Position numbers and translations under genes: made by a program. From Verrucomicrobiia bacterium (lineage in GTDB: Bacteria > Patescibacteriota > Saccharimonadia > Saccharimonadales > Saccharimonadaceae): DNA of 64,000 bases. Position 1 is the first letter of the stretch; the number at the start of each line of letters is the position of its first letter. Location of the stretch: contig DASPIB010000007.1 in assembly GCA_035629335.1 (NCBI GenBank), positions 62,001 through 126,000 on the forward strand, read 5' to 3'. The notes below the pieces were generated by a model that saw nothing but the letters and a program-made list of their open reading frames with translations, was not told the origin of the DNA and made no database searches. This document shows positions 49,745-58,198 of the stretch, in pieces.

Positions 49745-50370
49745 TCGCGCACCTCAGGCTGGGGATTGCCAATCAAAAAGGATCGTGGATTGACGGGAAT
49801 ACCGCCAACGCGAATTTCAAAATGGAGGTGATCGCCATCCGCCCAACCTTCTTCACCCTGCTCGCCTAACGCATCTCCCGGTTTCACTTTCTGCCCGACC
49901 TTCACAAAATGTGACCGCATATGAGCGTAAACGGAAGTAATATTGTGCCCGTGATCAACATGCACGCAGTGGCTGCCGCAAGATTCTGAATTGCCACCAG
50001 CGTGACTCACCGTGCCAGCCATAACCGCACTGATCGGTTTCCCTAATCCACCATCGATGTCTATGCCTGAGTGCGCTTTCTGATATGGTAGATTCGGTAC
50101 ACCAAATTCCTGGGTAATAACACCTCGCATCGGCCAGGTGGTCGTCGCATCAATAACTGCTATTACTTTTCCACTTGGCCCCCGTACTTCAACCTTATGT
50201 GTGACGGGATTTACTGAGATGATAGCGTCAGATACAGCCCGGGAATTATTATTAAGTAAGCCAAGGGTGGCGAAGATAGGTAGTAGGACAAGCACTGCCA
50301 TTACACCGAATGAAGCGCTCAGTTCTCGGCGAAAGGACCAGGCAATAGAGCCGATTCTCGCAAACTGCAC
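49741..50370 (-). CDS. M23 (LytM) peptidoglycan endopeptidase of the secretion operon
   Basis: 209 aa. One N-terminal membrane helix (ASFGVMAVLVLLPIFATLGL) anchors an extracytoplasmic domain. The zinc-site residues of M23 are present: HSGIDIDG (H-x3-D, ~102-106), a YAHM motif and HLHFEIR (H-x-H, ~180). It should cut peptide crosslinks to open the wall for the secretion channel, replacing the VirB1 lytic transglycosylase of Gram-negative systems. Overlaps the VirD4-like gene by ATGA and starts three bases after the VirB4 stop, so it is tightly cotranscribed. Confidence 0.9.
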   Translation of the reverse strand: MQFARIGSIAWSFRRELSASFGVMAVLVLLPIFATLGLLNNNSRAVSDAIISVNPVTHKVEVRGPSGKVIAVIDATTTWPMRGVITQEFGVPNLPYQKAHSGIDIDGGLGKPISAVMAGTVSHAGGNSESCGSHCVHVDHGHNITSVYAHMRSHFVKVGQKVKPGDALGEQGEEGWADGDHLHFEIRVGGIPVNPRSFLIGNPQPEVRE

Positions 50371-50373
50371 TAG

Positions 50374-52122
50374 CTATGACTCCTGACGGTGCACTTCAAG
50401 TGGGTTCGTGGTAATAAGCGGATGCTCAGCTTCAGAAGCGGTTACTTGCAGTGAAACATGATGCTGATCGGCAATAATGAGCGCATCGCCGCGGCTCGCA
50501 GAAACCAATAGATCTTTTTCAAAGTCACTGAGCCGGAACTCTCGGGCGACTTGTTCTATGGTGGTTTCGTCCTGGTGCATCAAAATTCGCAGTGAACTTT
50601 GAGCGGCAATCGCCTGACCATCAGGATTGGCCAGAAAGTCATTGGGGTGCTGCGATATGATTGATACACCTAAGTAATACTTCCGTGCCCGCCGAACAAG
50701 TCCAGCGAGAAAACGCGAACTCTCATGGTGCTGCAATAGTAACCAGCCTTCATCAATTACTAGGAGTCGTCGTTCCGGTCGCAGTTTGACGGTGTTCTGT
50801 ACAAAGTTAGCAACGATCATCATCATGATCTTTCGCATTGATTCGGGTAAATCTTTGATGTCGAATACCACTAGACGATTATCGAGTGCGATGTTGGTCT
50901 GGCAATTAAATACGTCTGCCAGTGTTCCGGTAACAAAGCGCTCCAGGCGCTTACAAAGGCTGGTTTCTTTTTGTTTCTTCAGTTCATCAAATAAGTTTTG
51001 CAGTTTCGGAAACTTTACTTTCTTATACACGACCAATATCGCTTTATCTAGCGCAGCCTTTTCGGCAGCGTCTAAACCATCAACCATCAGGGCGATGACA
51101 TCAATCAAATCTTGGGCGTGAGCAGAGATGTCTTCCTTATTTCGTGAAGTGGTGGCCATATCGAATGGATTCAACTTCTGTGCTGAGTCAGGGGAGAGCT
51201 TGATATATGTTCCATTGACTGAATGGGCTAAGTTTTCATACTCTCGTTCCGGATCGATCACGATTACTTTTGTGCCTTGCATCAATTGACGCAGAATCTC
51301 AACCTTACTCGTATAGCTTTTGCCACTACCAGATGTAGCGAAAGTAATACTGTTCGCGTTATGAAGGGAAAAGCGGTCAATAATGACCAGCGAGTTATTT
51401 GACTTATTGACACCATAGAGGATGCCGTTCGGTTGGACTAATTCGGATGACACGAACGGGAAAGTGAGGGCGGCCGTGTCGCTGTCGAGGTTCCGTTTTT
51501 GTTTTAAGGCATCTTCAGCTCGCGGTAAGGTCGACTGCAATCCTTCGACTTGCTGATACTGCGCAGTTTTAACAATAAACAGTCGCGCGCTGAGAGCAGA
51601 CTTGAGCATGTCGGTAAGGTCATTTAGATCATCGAGAGTGTCGGCTAGTATTGTGGCGTAAATAGACACGTGGAATAAGCGCTGCTGTCCACGGCGGATA
51701 GCATTCCGTAACTCCTCGGCTGCTTCGAGTGGATCAATTATTTCAGCACCGATTATGCCGCCGTCTTTTAGTTTTGCTCGTTTTTGTGATTCGAGCTGTG
51801 TAATCTTGGTTTCAAGTTTCTTCAGTGCTGCATTGGAATCTGCCTGATCAATAAAATAGGAGACGTCAATATTATGATTTACATGCGTGAGAGAATCTAA
51901 CCAACCGGCTTCAGCCGTAAACGGATAGCCGGCCAGAAATAGCGTTCGACGGTACTGTCCATCGATGACCAAATGATCTGGTGCCTCCTCCATACCAGCA
52001 TAGGAAATAAAGTCCATTGGATCTTGTTCGCCAAAATCCAGAGTATGGACTTTAGCTTGGTCTGCGCGCGTTTGTTTTATATGCTTGATCGTATTTAGTG
52101 GATTCACGACTTTAAGTTTCAT
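50374..52122 (-). CDS. virB4: VirB4-type secretion ATPase, C-terminal (motor) protein
   Basis: 582 aa. Walker A TFATSGSGKSYTSK (~262-272), KVIVIDPEREYENL, Walker B RLLVIDEGWLLLQH (~452) and a VSIISQHPNDFL sensor region define the VirB4/TraC motor. The first ~230 residues correspond to the middle part of usual VirB4 (long helix LKKLETKITQLESQKRAKL). The most N-terminal part is encoded separately by the preceding gene, ten bases upstream. VirB4 powers pilus assembly and substrate transport at the inner membrane. Confidence 0.92.
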   Translation of the reverse strand: MKLKVVNPLNTIKHIKQTRADQAKVHTLDFGEQDPMDFISYAGMEEAPDHLVIDGQYRRTLFLAGYPFTAEAGWLDSLTHVNHNIDVSYFIDQADSNAALKKLETKITQLESQKRAKLKDGGIIGAEIIDPLEAAEELRNAIRRGQQRLFHVSIYATILADTLDDLNDLTDMLKSALSARLFIVKTAQYQQVEGLQSTLPRAEDALKQKRNLDSDTAALTFPFVSSELVQPNGILYGVNKSNNSLVIIDRFSLHNANSITFATSGSGKSYTSKVEILRQLMQGTKVIVIDPEREYENLAHSVNGTYIKLSPDSAQKLNPFDMATTSRNKEDISAHAQDLIDVIALMVDGLDAAEKAALDKAILVVYKKVKFPKLQNLFDELKKQKETSLCKRLERFVTGTLADVFNCQTNIALDNRLVVFDIKDLPESMRKIMMMIVANFVQNTVKLRPERRLLVIDEGWLLLQHHESSRFLAGLVRRARKYYLGVSIISQHPNDFLANPDGQAIAAQSSLRILMHQDETTIEQVAREFRLSDFEKDLLVSASRGDALIIADQHHVSLQVTASEAEHPLITTNPLEVHRQES

Positions 52123-52131
52123 AACTACCCT

Positions 52132-52746
52132 CTAAAAGTAATTCTGATTAAGTAATGCTAAGGTTCGTTCGGTAATCGGTTGCAACTTCGCTTCTTTTGG
52201 ATTGTACGAAGCGTAAAACAAATCAAGAATTTGAAGGCTACTGAGGGCACGGCATTTGATACCAACATTGCCAAGTCCGCGCTCAACTATCGTTAGACGG
52301 TTGACTAGCTGTTCGCGCACTACTTCCATGGTTTCCTTTCCGTTGGCCGTATAGGGAATAATCAAATAAAAGCGGCGAGAAAGAATTTTGTTGGTTTTCA
52401 CTAAGCTTTTAACGTATTGCCTGTAGTTCGCTATTTGCGACTTATATATCAGCACCTGCTCAGTTGCTTGCTTTTGTTCAAAAATTTTATCGTAGTCATC
52501 AATATCTAATTGCCGTACTCGTTCAAGGATTTGGATAGGGAAGGATAGTGAATTAAGAAATGCCCGATAGATATCAATTGTCACATCCTGCTCCGCCTGG
52601 CTCATAAGATGAAAGTTAATCGACGATGTTTCAATGATCACCCTGTATTCACGATTGGGAAGTGATAAGATGCCATCTTCAACCCCTTCAATTGCAATTT
52701 GATGTCTGGATGAGCCTTTCTTAACGAACTTCTTTAATGCGAACAT
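52132..52746 (-). CDS. TraC/VirB4 N-terminal-domain protein
   Basis: 204 aa. It begins MFALKKFVKKGSSRHQIAIE, GVEDGILSLPNREYRVIIET, matching the N-terminal domain of TraC/VirB4 proteins of Gram-positive and CPR systems. That domain is often encoded apart from the ATPase part. Helices (FEQKQATEQVLIYKSQIANY) and a strand RRFYLIIPYTANG follow. It ends ten bases before the VirB4 motor gene and begins one base before the PrgI stop, so it is operonic. Probably docks VirB4 to the membrane complex. Confidence 0.8.
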   Translation of the reverse strand: MFALKKFVKKGSSRHQIAIEGVEDGILSLPNREYRVIIETSSINFHLMSQAEQDVTIDIYRAFLNSLSFPIQILERVRQLDIDDYDKIFEQKQATEQVLIYKSQIANYRQYVKSLVKTNKILSRRFYLIIPYTANGKETMEVVREQLVNRLTIVERGLGNVGIKCRALSSLQILDLFYASYNPKEAKLQPITERTLALLNQNYF

Positions 52747-53229
52747 TCATTCTTCCTTTCTGCCCACCACAAACTTTAAATGTGCATCAGTACTATGCGC
52801 GAGACTCTCAAGTCGTACTCGCTCTTTTTCTCCGAGAGTTTTTTCTTGCAGCTTTAATGTTGTCGATGAAACCGTATTAGGATTCGGTTGCTCAGGTGCT
52901 ACTAGCAGCAACTTATTTGAGCGTAAGTACAAACTATTCTTGTCGTAAACGTAATACCTCGGACGAGACAGATATCTGACAAGTAACAGTAGCCACTGGG
53001 CAATGATTCGATCTCTGATTCGGATAGCTAATAGGCAGCCGGTACCTAAAGCTATTCCTGCAATAACCAGCTTATAGCCGACAACCTGACCAGATGGCGG
53101 GAAAGATACGGCGAGCAAAAAAGACAATAGAGTCGGAATGCCAATGAGCGCGGACTGTTGGACACTTAAATTGCCAACGATTTTATCTTCGACAGTGGTA
53201 ATTTGAGCGGGGACAATAGAAACACGCAT
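52747..53229 (-). CDS. PrgI family (VirB3-like) membrane protein
   Basis: 160 aa. The N-terminus (VSIVPAQITTVEDKIVGNLS, VQQSALIGIPTLLSFLLAVS) is the PrgI family signature (PF12666). Two membrane helices (~28-45 and ~52-70) are followed by a RYLSRPRYYVYDKNSL segment and a cytoplasmic tail. PrgI links VirB4 to the inner-membrane channel, as VirB3 does. Start overlaps the end of the VirB6 gene by one base. Part of the operon. Confidence 0.88.
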   Translation of the reverse strand: MRVSIVPAQITTVEDKIVGNLSVQQSALIGIPTLLSFLLAVSFPPSGQVVGYKLVIAGIALGTGCLLAIRIRDRIIAQWLLLLVRYLSRPRYYVYDKNSLYLRSNKLLLVAPEQPNPNTVSSTTLKLQEKTLGEKERVRLESLAHSTDAHLKFVVGRKEE

Positions 53230-54233
53230 TACTTTTTGTCACTCTTATTTATTGATTCGCGTATACCCTTGCTGTTTGACGGAGGGCTTATGGGGGTGGT
53301 GGCTATATTTACGGCAGGAGTCGGCTTTTGAATTGTCATCTCCTGAGAACGGTTTTTAAATGCCTGAGCTGCGCTGCCAGCGATAGTATCCGGAGAGGCA
53401 TTACTAATAATCCGAGCCGACCCTGCAAAAGCAGGCATAGGAGCAGGTATGCGACCACTGTCGGGTGTATTCCTCATAAATCCTGGATTCTGCTTTGCGG
53501 TAGCTGCCATATGGCTGGCGCTTCGAACAAAAGTACCGCCAAGCCTTCTAAGAGAATTATTGCCTGAGCTAATGATGGCCATTTTATCTATTTCTCGACC
53601 AGAGGCAATGAGCACGAGGATAGTGGCAATACCAACCAGTGCCGACATAAACGGATTATTATCCGCCTTGAAGATACCGGCGAAAACGGAGACTGCGAGC
53701 ATCAAAATAACCAGATGGACAAACAAGACAAAAATGACGGTGAGGTAGCGTTTCGCCGCCGCTATAGAGAAGTCGCGGAAACTCGGTAAGAGCCAAAGCA
53801 GTACGACCAGCGGTGATAATACAGCACCTAGGTATAAAATGACAATCCGCTTTAAGTAGTAGATGAGCAGGACGAGCGTCAATACTATAAGAAAGGCAAG
53901 AAGCAGGAGGATGCCGATCGATAAGGTTGAAGCTGAGGTGATCATACCAAGGATTGATGTCCAGATGATTTCGTTCGACATGCCTAGAAGGAGAGCTTGT
54001 ACCATTGCATTTGAGACGGTTATAACGGCGTCGATTATAAAAATGGATAGATTAGCAACAATAAACGTGATAACCAGCTGTGGCATAAATGTCCGAAGAT
54101 CAACTTCATCAAGCCCAAGTGCGGAGGCGCTCATGATTTTAAAGCCGAGTGCCGCAACGACGAGCAATAGGAGCACATCAGCAATGGCCACTATTACCAT
54201 CCATAAATTAAATACCGCACCGTTTTGCGCCAT
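53229..54233 (-). CDS. TrbL/VirB6-type channel protein, probably continuous with the frame upstream
   Basis: 334 aa with about six membrane helices in the first 215 residues (VIVAIADVLLLLVVAALGF; FIVANLSIFIIDAVITVSNA; LLLAFLIVLTLVLLIYYLKR) and a disordered Pro/Ser-rich cytoplasmic tail. VirB6 proteins form the inner-membrane channel. The ATG at 54233 has no ribosome site. The frame stays open upstream to 54284 (KPIIDTLKQFTSATPL), and with one A less in GGAAAAGCC (about 54281) it would join the 54247-54681 frame. The two may be one protein broken or regulated by a +1 shift. Confidence 0.82.
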   Translation of the reverse strand: MAQNGAVFNLWMVIVAIADVLLLLVVAALGFKIMSASALGLDEVDLRTFMPQLVITFIVANLSIFIIDAVITVSNAMVQALLLGMSNEIIWTSILGMITSASTLSIGILLLLAFLIVLTLVLLIYYLKRIVILYLGAVLSPLVVLLWLLPSFRDFSIAAAKRYLTVIFVLFVHLVILMLAVSVFAGIFKADNNPFMSALVGIATILVLIASGREIDKMAIISSGNNSLRRLGGTFVRSASHMAATAKQNPGFMRNTPDSGRIPAPMPAFAGSARIISNASPDTIAGSAAQAFKNRSQEMTIQKPTPAVNIATTPISPPSNSKGIRESINKSDKK

Positions 54234-54246
54234 GAGAGGCGTGGCA

Positions 54247-54681
54247 CTAGTGAACTGCTTGAGGGTATCTATGATTGGCTTTTCCTATGGATTCCACTGA
54301 CGACTTAACGAAGCCTGTAATCGCTGCATTGACCATATCTTTCAGTGCGTTACCCTCGTGTGGCTTGATTGGTGGATTTTCTGTAACTTGTTGTTCTTGG
54401 ACTGGCTTTGCTTGGTATGCATTTTGCATTAACCCAACTATCGAAGTTGCGCCTAAGACAATAACAAATCCTATAAAAGAATTACGAAGTGTTTTCTTGG
54501 CTCGTTCTATCTTTTCAGGATTGCCACTACTGGTTATGTAAAAATAACCGCCAACGACTACAAACAAAAGACAAACAATACCAGCTATGACCGACATGGT
54601 GTTAAAGACTGGAGAGACGCCAGATCGTGAAGCTTCAGTGGCGGCTTCGGCATTTGCTAGCTGAAGGAGATGTTGAAACAC
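54247..54681 (-). CDS. VirB2-like two-helix protein / N-terminal part of VirB6
   Basis: 144 aa. Two helices (MSVIAGIVCLLFVVVGGYFY; FIGFVIVLGATSIVGLM) flank a SSGNPEKIERAKKTLRNS loop, the pattern of VirB2/TrbC-like pilins in CPR. The second half (LKDMVNAAITGFVKSSVESIG) does not look like a pilin and instead leads, after a one-base shift at 54281, into the start of VirB6. The last 12 residues (NHRYPQAVH end) are probably shift products. The first gene after the true pilin, four bases away. Confidence 0.7.
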   Translation of the reverse strand: MFQHLLQLANAEAATEASRSGVSPVFNTMSVIAGIVCLLFVVVGGYFYITSSGNPEKIERAKKTLRNSFIGFVIVLGATSIVGLMQNAYQAKPVQEQQVTENPPIKPHEGNALKDMVNAAITGFVKSSVESIGKANHRYPQAVH

Positions 54682-54684
54682 TTG

Positions 54685-55020
54685 CTACCCTCCGAATGAC
54701 GAGCGGGCGATACCCGCCACGAAATCTACGAGTGTGTAGGCCGCTAAAACAATTACCAGCCCAATACCTGCATACTTTAATGTGCTTTTAGCCTCTTCCA
54801 GCTTATCTGGCTTGCCAGTGCTGGTGACGTATTTAAAGCCCCCATACACTACAAACGCTACTGCTACTGCACCTACAATCCCTATGGCAGTTTTGACTAT
54901 CTCTTTTATGAAATTCTCTGCTTGAGCAGCGGCATCAGCAGCATAAGCTACTTCACCATTTAGTAATACAGTTGCAAGTGCAATTACGGTCACGGATATA
55001 GTTACAAGTTTTAGCCTCAT
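54685..55020 (-). CDS. VirB2/TrbC-like pilin subunit
   Basis: 111 aa. A signal peptide (RLKLVTISVTVIALATVLLN ending AYA, ~1-28) is followed by the mature pilin with two hydrophobic helices (IGIVGAVAVAFVVYGGFKYV; YAGIGLVIVLAAYTLVDFV) joined by TSTGKPDKLEEAKSTLK. This is the hairpin layout of T4SS pilins. ATG at 55020 gives the proper signal peptide; AGGGG lies ten bases upstream. First gene of the secretion operon, so it likely sets expression for the rest. Confidence 0.82.
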   Translation of the reverse strand: MRLKLVTISVTVIALATVLLNGEVAYAADAAAQAENFIKEIVKTAIGIVGAVAVAFVVYGGFKYVTSTGKPDKLEEAKSTLKYAGIGLVIVLAAYTLVDFVAGIARSSFGG

Positions 55021-55111
55021 CCTTAAATGTCCCCTGTGAATGATTATGTTCAGGGACATTATAACAGACTAGAAAAATAATCAAAATTATTTCTTGATAA
55101 GCATAAACGCT

Positions 55112-55516
55112 TTAAAAATCTGGACAATTCTTGTTTATATAGTCTGTCCGGCGGCCTTCAGAAGATATAGTTCCAAATCCTGTCTCTAAAGTTTTGGATG
55201 GATCGTCAAGGATGATCTCATAACCTTTACGGATAGTTGTTATATCTGGTCTAATATCGTCAGGAGAAACGGCTTCTAATTTACTATATGCACTCAATGA
55301 TTCTTCGTGATTTGCGCCACTTTGTAAACTTGATTTATTTTCTACGGCGACTTTACAGAAATTTGCAACTGACCTTTCAGGTTGACTAATTATGTAAATC
55401 ATTATGATTAAAATAATCAAAAAAAGTAATGATATAACAGTAGTTTTTCTTCTGTGCGTTATTAGAGAACGCTTCAAGCTATGCTTGTCAATTTGAGCCA
55501 TCTTTTTAACCTGCAT
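55112..55516 (-). CDS. Single-pass membrane protein of unknown function, 134 aa
   Basis: A basic cytoplasmic N-terminus (MQVKKMAQIDKHSLKRSLIT) leads into one membrane helix (VISLLFLIILIIMIYII, ~28-45) and an extracytoplasmic domain with a cysteine near each end (NFCKVAVEN and NKNCPDF), probably a disulfide. The SAYSKLEAVSPDDIRPDI block resembles small actinobacterial lipoprotein domains. GGAG seven bases before the ATG. Just upstream of the pilin gene, 91 bases apart, possibly part of the secretion locus. Confidence 0.65.
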   Translation of the reverse strand: MQVKKMAQIDKHSLKRSLITHRRKTTVISLLFLIILIIMIYIISQPERSVANFCKVAVENKSSLQSGANHEESLSAYSKLEAVSPDDIRPDITTIRKGYEIILDDPSKTLETGFGTISSEGRRTDYINKNCPDF

Positions 55517-55588
55517 TATTTAGTCTCCTGATATTGCTGTGAATTCGACTGGCATATATCCATTTTATCATTGCCTGATAAGCGATAT

Positions 55589-55819
55589 TCAGAGGCCTTT
55601 AAACAGCGCGTCTATAGAAACGTTTAAGCCTTCGGCAAGCTTGTGCAGTGTTGTTAGCCGTGCCCATCGCCGACCTTGTTCGATCGCACCAATGGAATCA
55701 ACCGCTAAACCTGTTTTTGAAGAGAGCTGTTCCTGTGTCATGCCCTGCTCCCGTCTCAACTTCGCTATCCTCTTGCCAAAAGATGCAAGATATTTACTCT
55801 CTTGTGTTGGTCTACTCAT
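55589..55819 (-). CDS. XRE-family transcription regulator, 76 aa
   Basis: Nearly all of it is one helix-turn-helix domain: KRIAKLRREQGMTQEQLSSK, TGLAVDSIGAIEQGRRWARL, TTLHKLAEGLNVSIDALF. A dimeric DNA binder. AGAGG precedes the ATG. It is divergent from the 55943 gene, with two operator-like palindromes between, and points toward the secretion operon. It may control one or both. Confidence 0.85.
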   Translation of the reverse strand: MSRPTQESKYLASFGKRIAKLRREQGMTQEQLSSKTGLAVDSIGAIEQGRRWARLTTLHKLAEGLNVSIDALFKGL

Positions 55820-55830
55820 TACCTCTAGAT

Positions 55831-55920
55831 TACGGAATCCGTACTAACAGTAACAGGGACTACTAGTCAAGGTTAAGATAATAATGTATGATGAATTATG
55901 ATTATCGTACTACTAGTACG
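55831..55920. promoter_or_regulatory. Two palindromes in the XRE divergent region
   Basis: TACGGAATCCGTA-type dyad at 55831-55843 and CGTACTA-C-TAGTACG at 55906-55920. They flank the divergent promoters and are likely XRE binding sites. Confidence 0.45.
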
Positions 55921-55942
55921 GCTTCAGTGTTAAGGATAATTC

Positions 55943-56380
55943 ATGCATGGCTTAGTGATAAAAAGATATTCAATAATTAAAACTTCATTATCTAAAAAAC
56001 TAGCAGAGGATGCTGCTGAGTTCCCATATCAAGGAAAAATCGCCGTAGTTGCCCTGGCGCCAAGCAAAACTCTTGCATCAACGCGAAAGCAATGGCTAGG
56101 GCTTATTCGCAGAATGAAAAGTGAAAAGGCGAGCACCCTTGACTCAGAAAAGAAGCGCATAATTAAGGTCAAATTAGATTGGATGCAGCAGCTCAAATTT
56201 ACAGCGAAACCGCCTATGGACACACTCGAGCTTGGTATATCTTTTGCAACAGCGGATGACTTTGTCCGTAACCCGCCAGACTGCCAGATAATTTTTATAA
56301 CTTACCAATTCGAGCGTGAGAAACTTCATATGCTGACTAGTTGGATGCCACCGAAAGGCCAGGTGATCATTTATGAATAA
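55943..56380 (+). CDS. Hypothetical protein cotranscribed with a RadC-type protein
   Basis: 145 aa, basic, mixed alpha/beta (KLAEDAAEFPYQGKIAVVAL, KQWLGLIRRMKSEKASTLDS, DFVRNPPDCQIIFITYQFER). It overlaps the start of the RadC-type gene by eight bases, so the two proteins are translationally coupled. The layout (small protein followed by RadC/MPN domain) is seen on mobile elements, but I cannot assign the family. Confidence 0.6.
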   Translation: MHGLVIKRYSIIKTSLSKKLAEDAAEFPYQGKIAVVALAPSKTLASTRKQWLGLIRRMKSEKASTLDSEKKRIIKVKLDWMQQLKFTAKPPMDTLELGISFATADDFVRNPPDCQIIFITYQFEREKLHMLTSWMPPKGQVIIYE

Positions 56381-56750
56381 TGTCCGCTTGCCAGTTGACG
56401 GTATGCTTCCGCATTTGAAGTTCATCCGGAATAAACAACAAGAATATTTGATATGCATATCGTTAAATAGTGTCGATAAGATTATTGCTCGACATGTAGT
56501 TACGATTGGCTTATTGAATGCTACCATGATCCATCCCAGAGAAATATTTGGGAGATGTTTAGAAGATCGAGCCGCTTCGGTGGTTGTTGCCCATAACCAT
56601 CCTTCAGGTGATCCAATTCCAAGTGACGGAGATATAGTAGCAACCCAACAGTTAGTTGCAGCTGGAATAGTGATAGGTATCCCAGTCAGAGATCATATCA
56701 TTGTAACAAGAAAAGAGTACTATAGTTTCTATGATCGGCGCATGCTTTAG
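56373..56750 (+). CDS. RadC-type JAB/MPN-domain protein
   Basis: 125 aa, the C-terminal RadC (PF04002) JAMM domain alone: YLICISLNSVDKIIARHVVT, MIHPREIFGRCLEDRAASVV, and the zinc motif HNHPSGDPIPSDGD (H-x-H-P-S-G...D, ~74-87). The UPF0758 helix-hairpin-helix N-terminus is missing, as is common in plasmid/phage-borne copies (YkfG/anti-restriction island type). Predicted zinc-dependent isopeptidase or nuclease-related fold; the real role is debated. Second gene of a two-gene unit next to the secretion locus. Confidence 0.85.
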   Translation: MNNVRLPVDGMLPHLKFIRNKQQEYLICISLNSVDKIIARHVVTIGLLNATMIHPREIFGRCLEDRAASVVVAHNHPSGDPIPSDGDIVATQQLVAAGIVIGIPVRDHIIVTRKEYYSFYDRRML

Positions 56751-56825
56751 ATTTTTGACGCGATCAAGCATAGATTCATTCTGTAATGGCATGTGGCAGA
56801 TTTTATGTAAAGATAATATAGAGCG

Positions 56826-56851
56826 GCCCCGAGCGTCGAAACGCTCGGGGC
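56826..56851 (-). terminator. Strong stem-loop terminator
   Basis: GCCCCGAGCGT pairs with ACGCTCGGGGC around a CGAA loop, 22 bases after the stop at 56874. Confidence 0.7.
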
Positions 56852-56873
56852 TAGTGCACCACTCTCTAGGTGG

Positions 56874-57383
56874 TTAGTTGGTGACAGGCGCCACCATGAC
56901 CGTGCGGGTCGGCGGGTTCTTGCCGTCGGTGGGGCAGTTCAGCCTGTCGAAGTCGCGCGTCACGATGTGCCCACAGAGCGCACAGACGACAACCTCTTGT
57001 GGCCAGACCGAGGAGAGCTTCTCTTCGGTGGTGCCTGACAGGTGCCGGGTGAGTGCGTCAGCGAACTGCCGCACGGTCTCGATCTCTGCGCTGTTCCAGT
57101 CCTCGTAGTCCACCATGCGCGTCTCGCCGACGGGCCACTTGTGGTTCATCACCACGACGGTGTCGTAGGACATTTCCAACCGAATGAACTGCTCCTCGCG
57201 AGAAGGAGCGACCATGATCTGGCTCACAGGGTCGCTAGACCTCTGGCCAATCTGGTAGATGTCGCCATCGTCGAAGGACTGGCTGGAGTAGAACCTCGCG
57301 CGCTGCTCTGCGACAGCCTTGACGGCTGACATCAGTTCGGAGCCGGTGGTGGTTCGCGGGAGTCGCACGGTGAGCTTGGCCAT
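56874..57383 (-). CDS. Hypothetical protein, 169 aa, GC-rich single-gene unit
   Basis: ATG at 57383 with GGAGG seven bases upstream (a longer frame to 57428 has no site). N-terminal basic strand and helix (KLTVRLPRTTTGSELMSAVK), a beta middle (FIRLEMSYDTVVVMNHKWPV), and a cysteine-containing end (VVCALCGHIVTRDFDRLNCP) that could hold zinc with three Cys and one His. Own promoter (57460-57488) and terminator. Not recognised. Confidence 0.65.
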   Translation of the reverse strand: MAKLTVRLPRTTTGSELMSAVKAVAEQRARFYSSQSFDDGDIYQIGQRSSDPVSQIMVAPSREEQFIRLEMSYDTVVVMNHKWPVGETRMVDYEDWNSAEIETVRQFADALTRHLSGTTEEKLSSVWPQEVVVCALCGHIVTRDFDRLNCPTDGKNPPTRTVMVAPVTN

Positions 57384-57459
57384 GATTAACCTCCGAGTGG
57401 GGGAGAGGTGCAATGTAGTGTCGTGCATTTCGCAGACACGCGTCAGTAGACGATAATTA

Positions 57460-57488
57460 ATCTTACCATAAAAAATCTATATTGTCAA
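57460..57488 (-). promoter_or_regulatory. Sigma-70-type promoter
   Basis: Minus-strand TTGACA (57483-57488) and TAAGAT (57460-57465), 17 bases apart, for the 56874-57383 gene. Confidence 0.7.
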
Positions 57489-58198
57489 CTATTAGTACTG
57501 AATATAAGTATTATAATGCTCTTGGAACTAGTATGAGATTAGTAGGGTGCAGTACATCGAATTGGTTTTAAGCGGAAATCAGAGACGAGATGACCAAATG
57601 GAGAGTTATACTACCAGTACTTAATCAAGATCTACAAGCGGGTAGAGATGCTCTAATCAACTAGGCTACATGGCGTCATCTATCGTTGAGGAATTTGCAT
57701 AACAGAATCAGATGAATATAGTGAAGGCCTGCGTAAAAGGAAGATTGTGCTCTTACTAATGCAATGTGACATCGATTATAGCCTTAGGATATATGTAAGG
57801 CTTAGCCCAGTCTTATTGTTTATTTTACGAGTCGCGATCTAGAACCAAATTATATGTATGAAAACTGAAACTATATGCATGGTTGTCTGCAAGTCATTTA
57901 TTAGATATATAAACTTGTGTGAATACAAAATTATAGCAGTGTATTTTTGGTCGGAAGCACAAAGCATTCTAACGCATGCAGAAAAGCCATAGAATATCTA
58001 AAATAGAAGACACCGGAGGACCGCTATCTTCTTATCTAAATTTCTATACGGTACCCTTAACGTATTTTTTGCTTCGACATCTGGTCAGGAGGATTAGCTA
58101 GTAATACATTTATTTTAGTTCAGAGAATAGATCTGAAACTTAATCTAAAAGAATGCCCCCTTCCTCAACGTGAGAAAAGAGGCATCCCGAACAGATTG
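57489..58198. other. Gene-poor AT-rich stretch of ~700 bases
   Basis: No gene can be supported. One plus-strand segment (57572-57664) stays open and reads AEIRDEMTKWRVILPVLNQD then LQAGRDALIN, with no start, suggesting coding debris. A weak hairpin at ~58151-58185 (ATGCC...GGCAT) may end the 58199-58681 gene. Confidence 0.35.
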
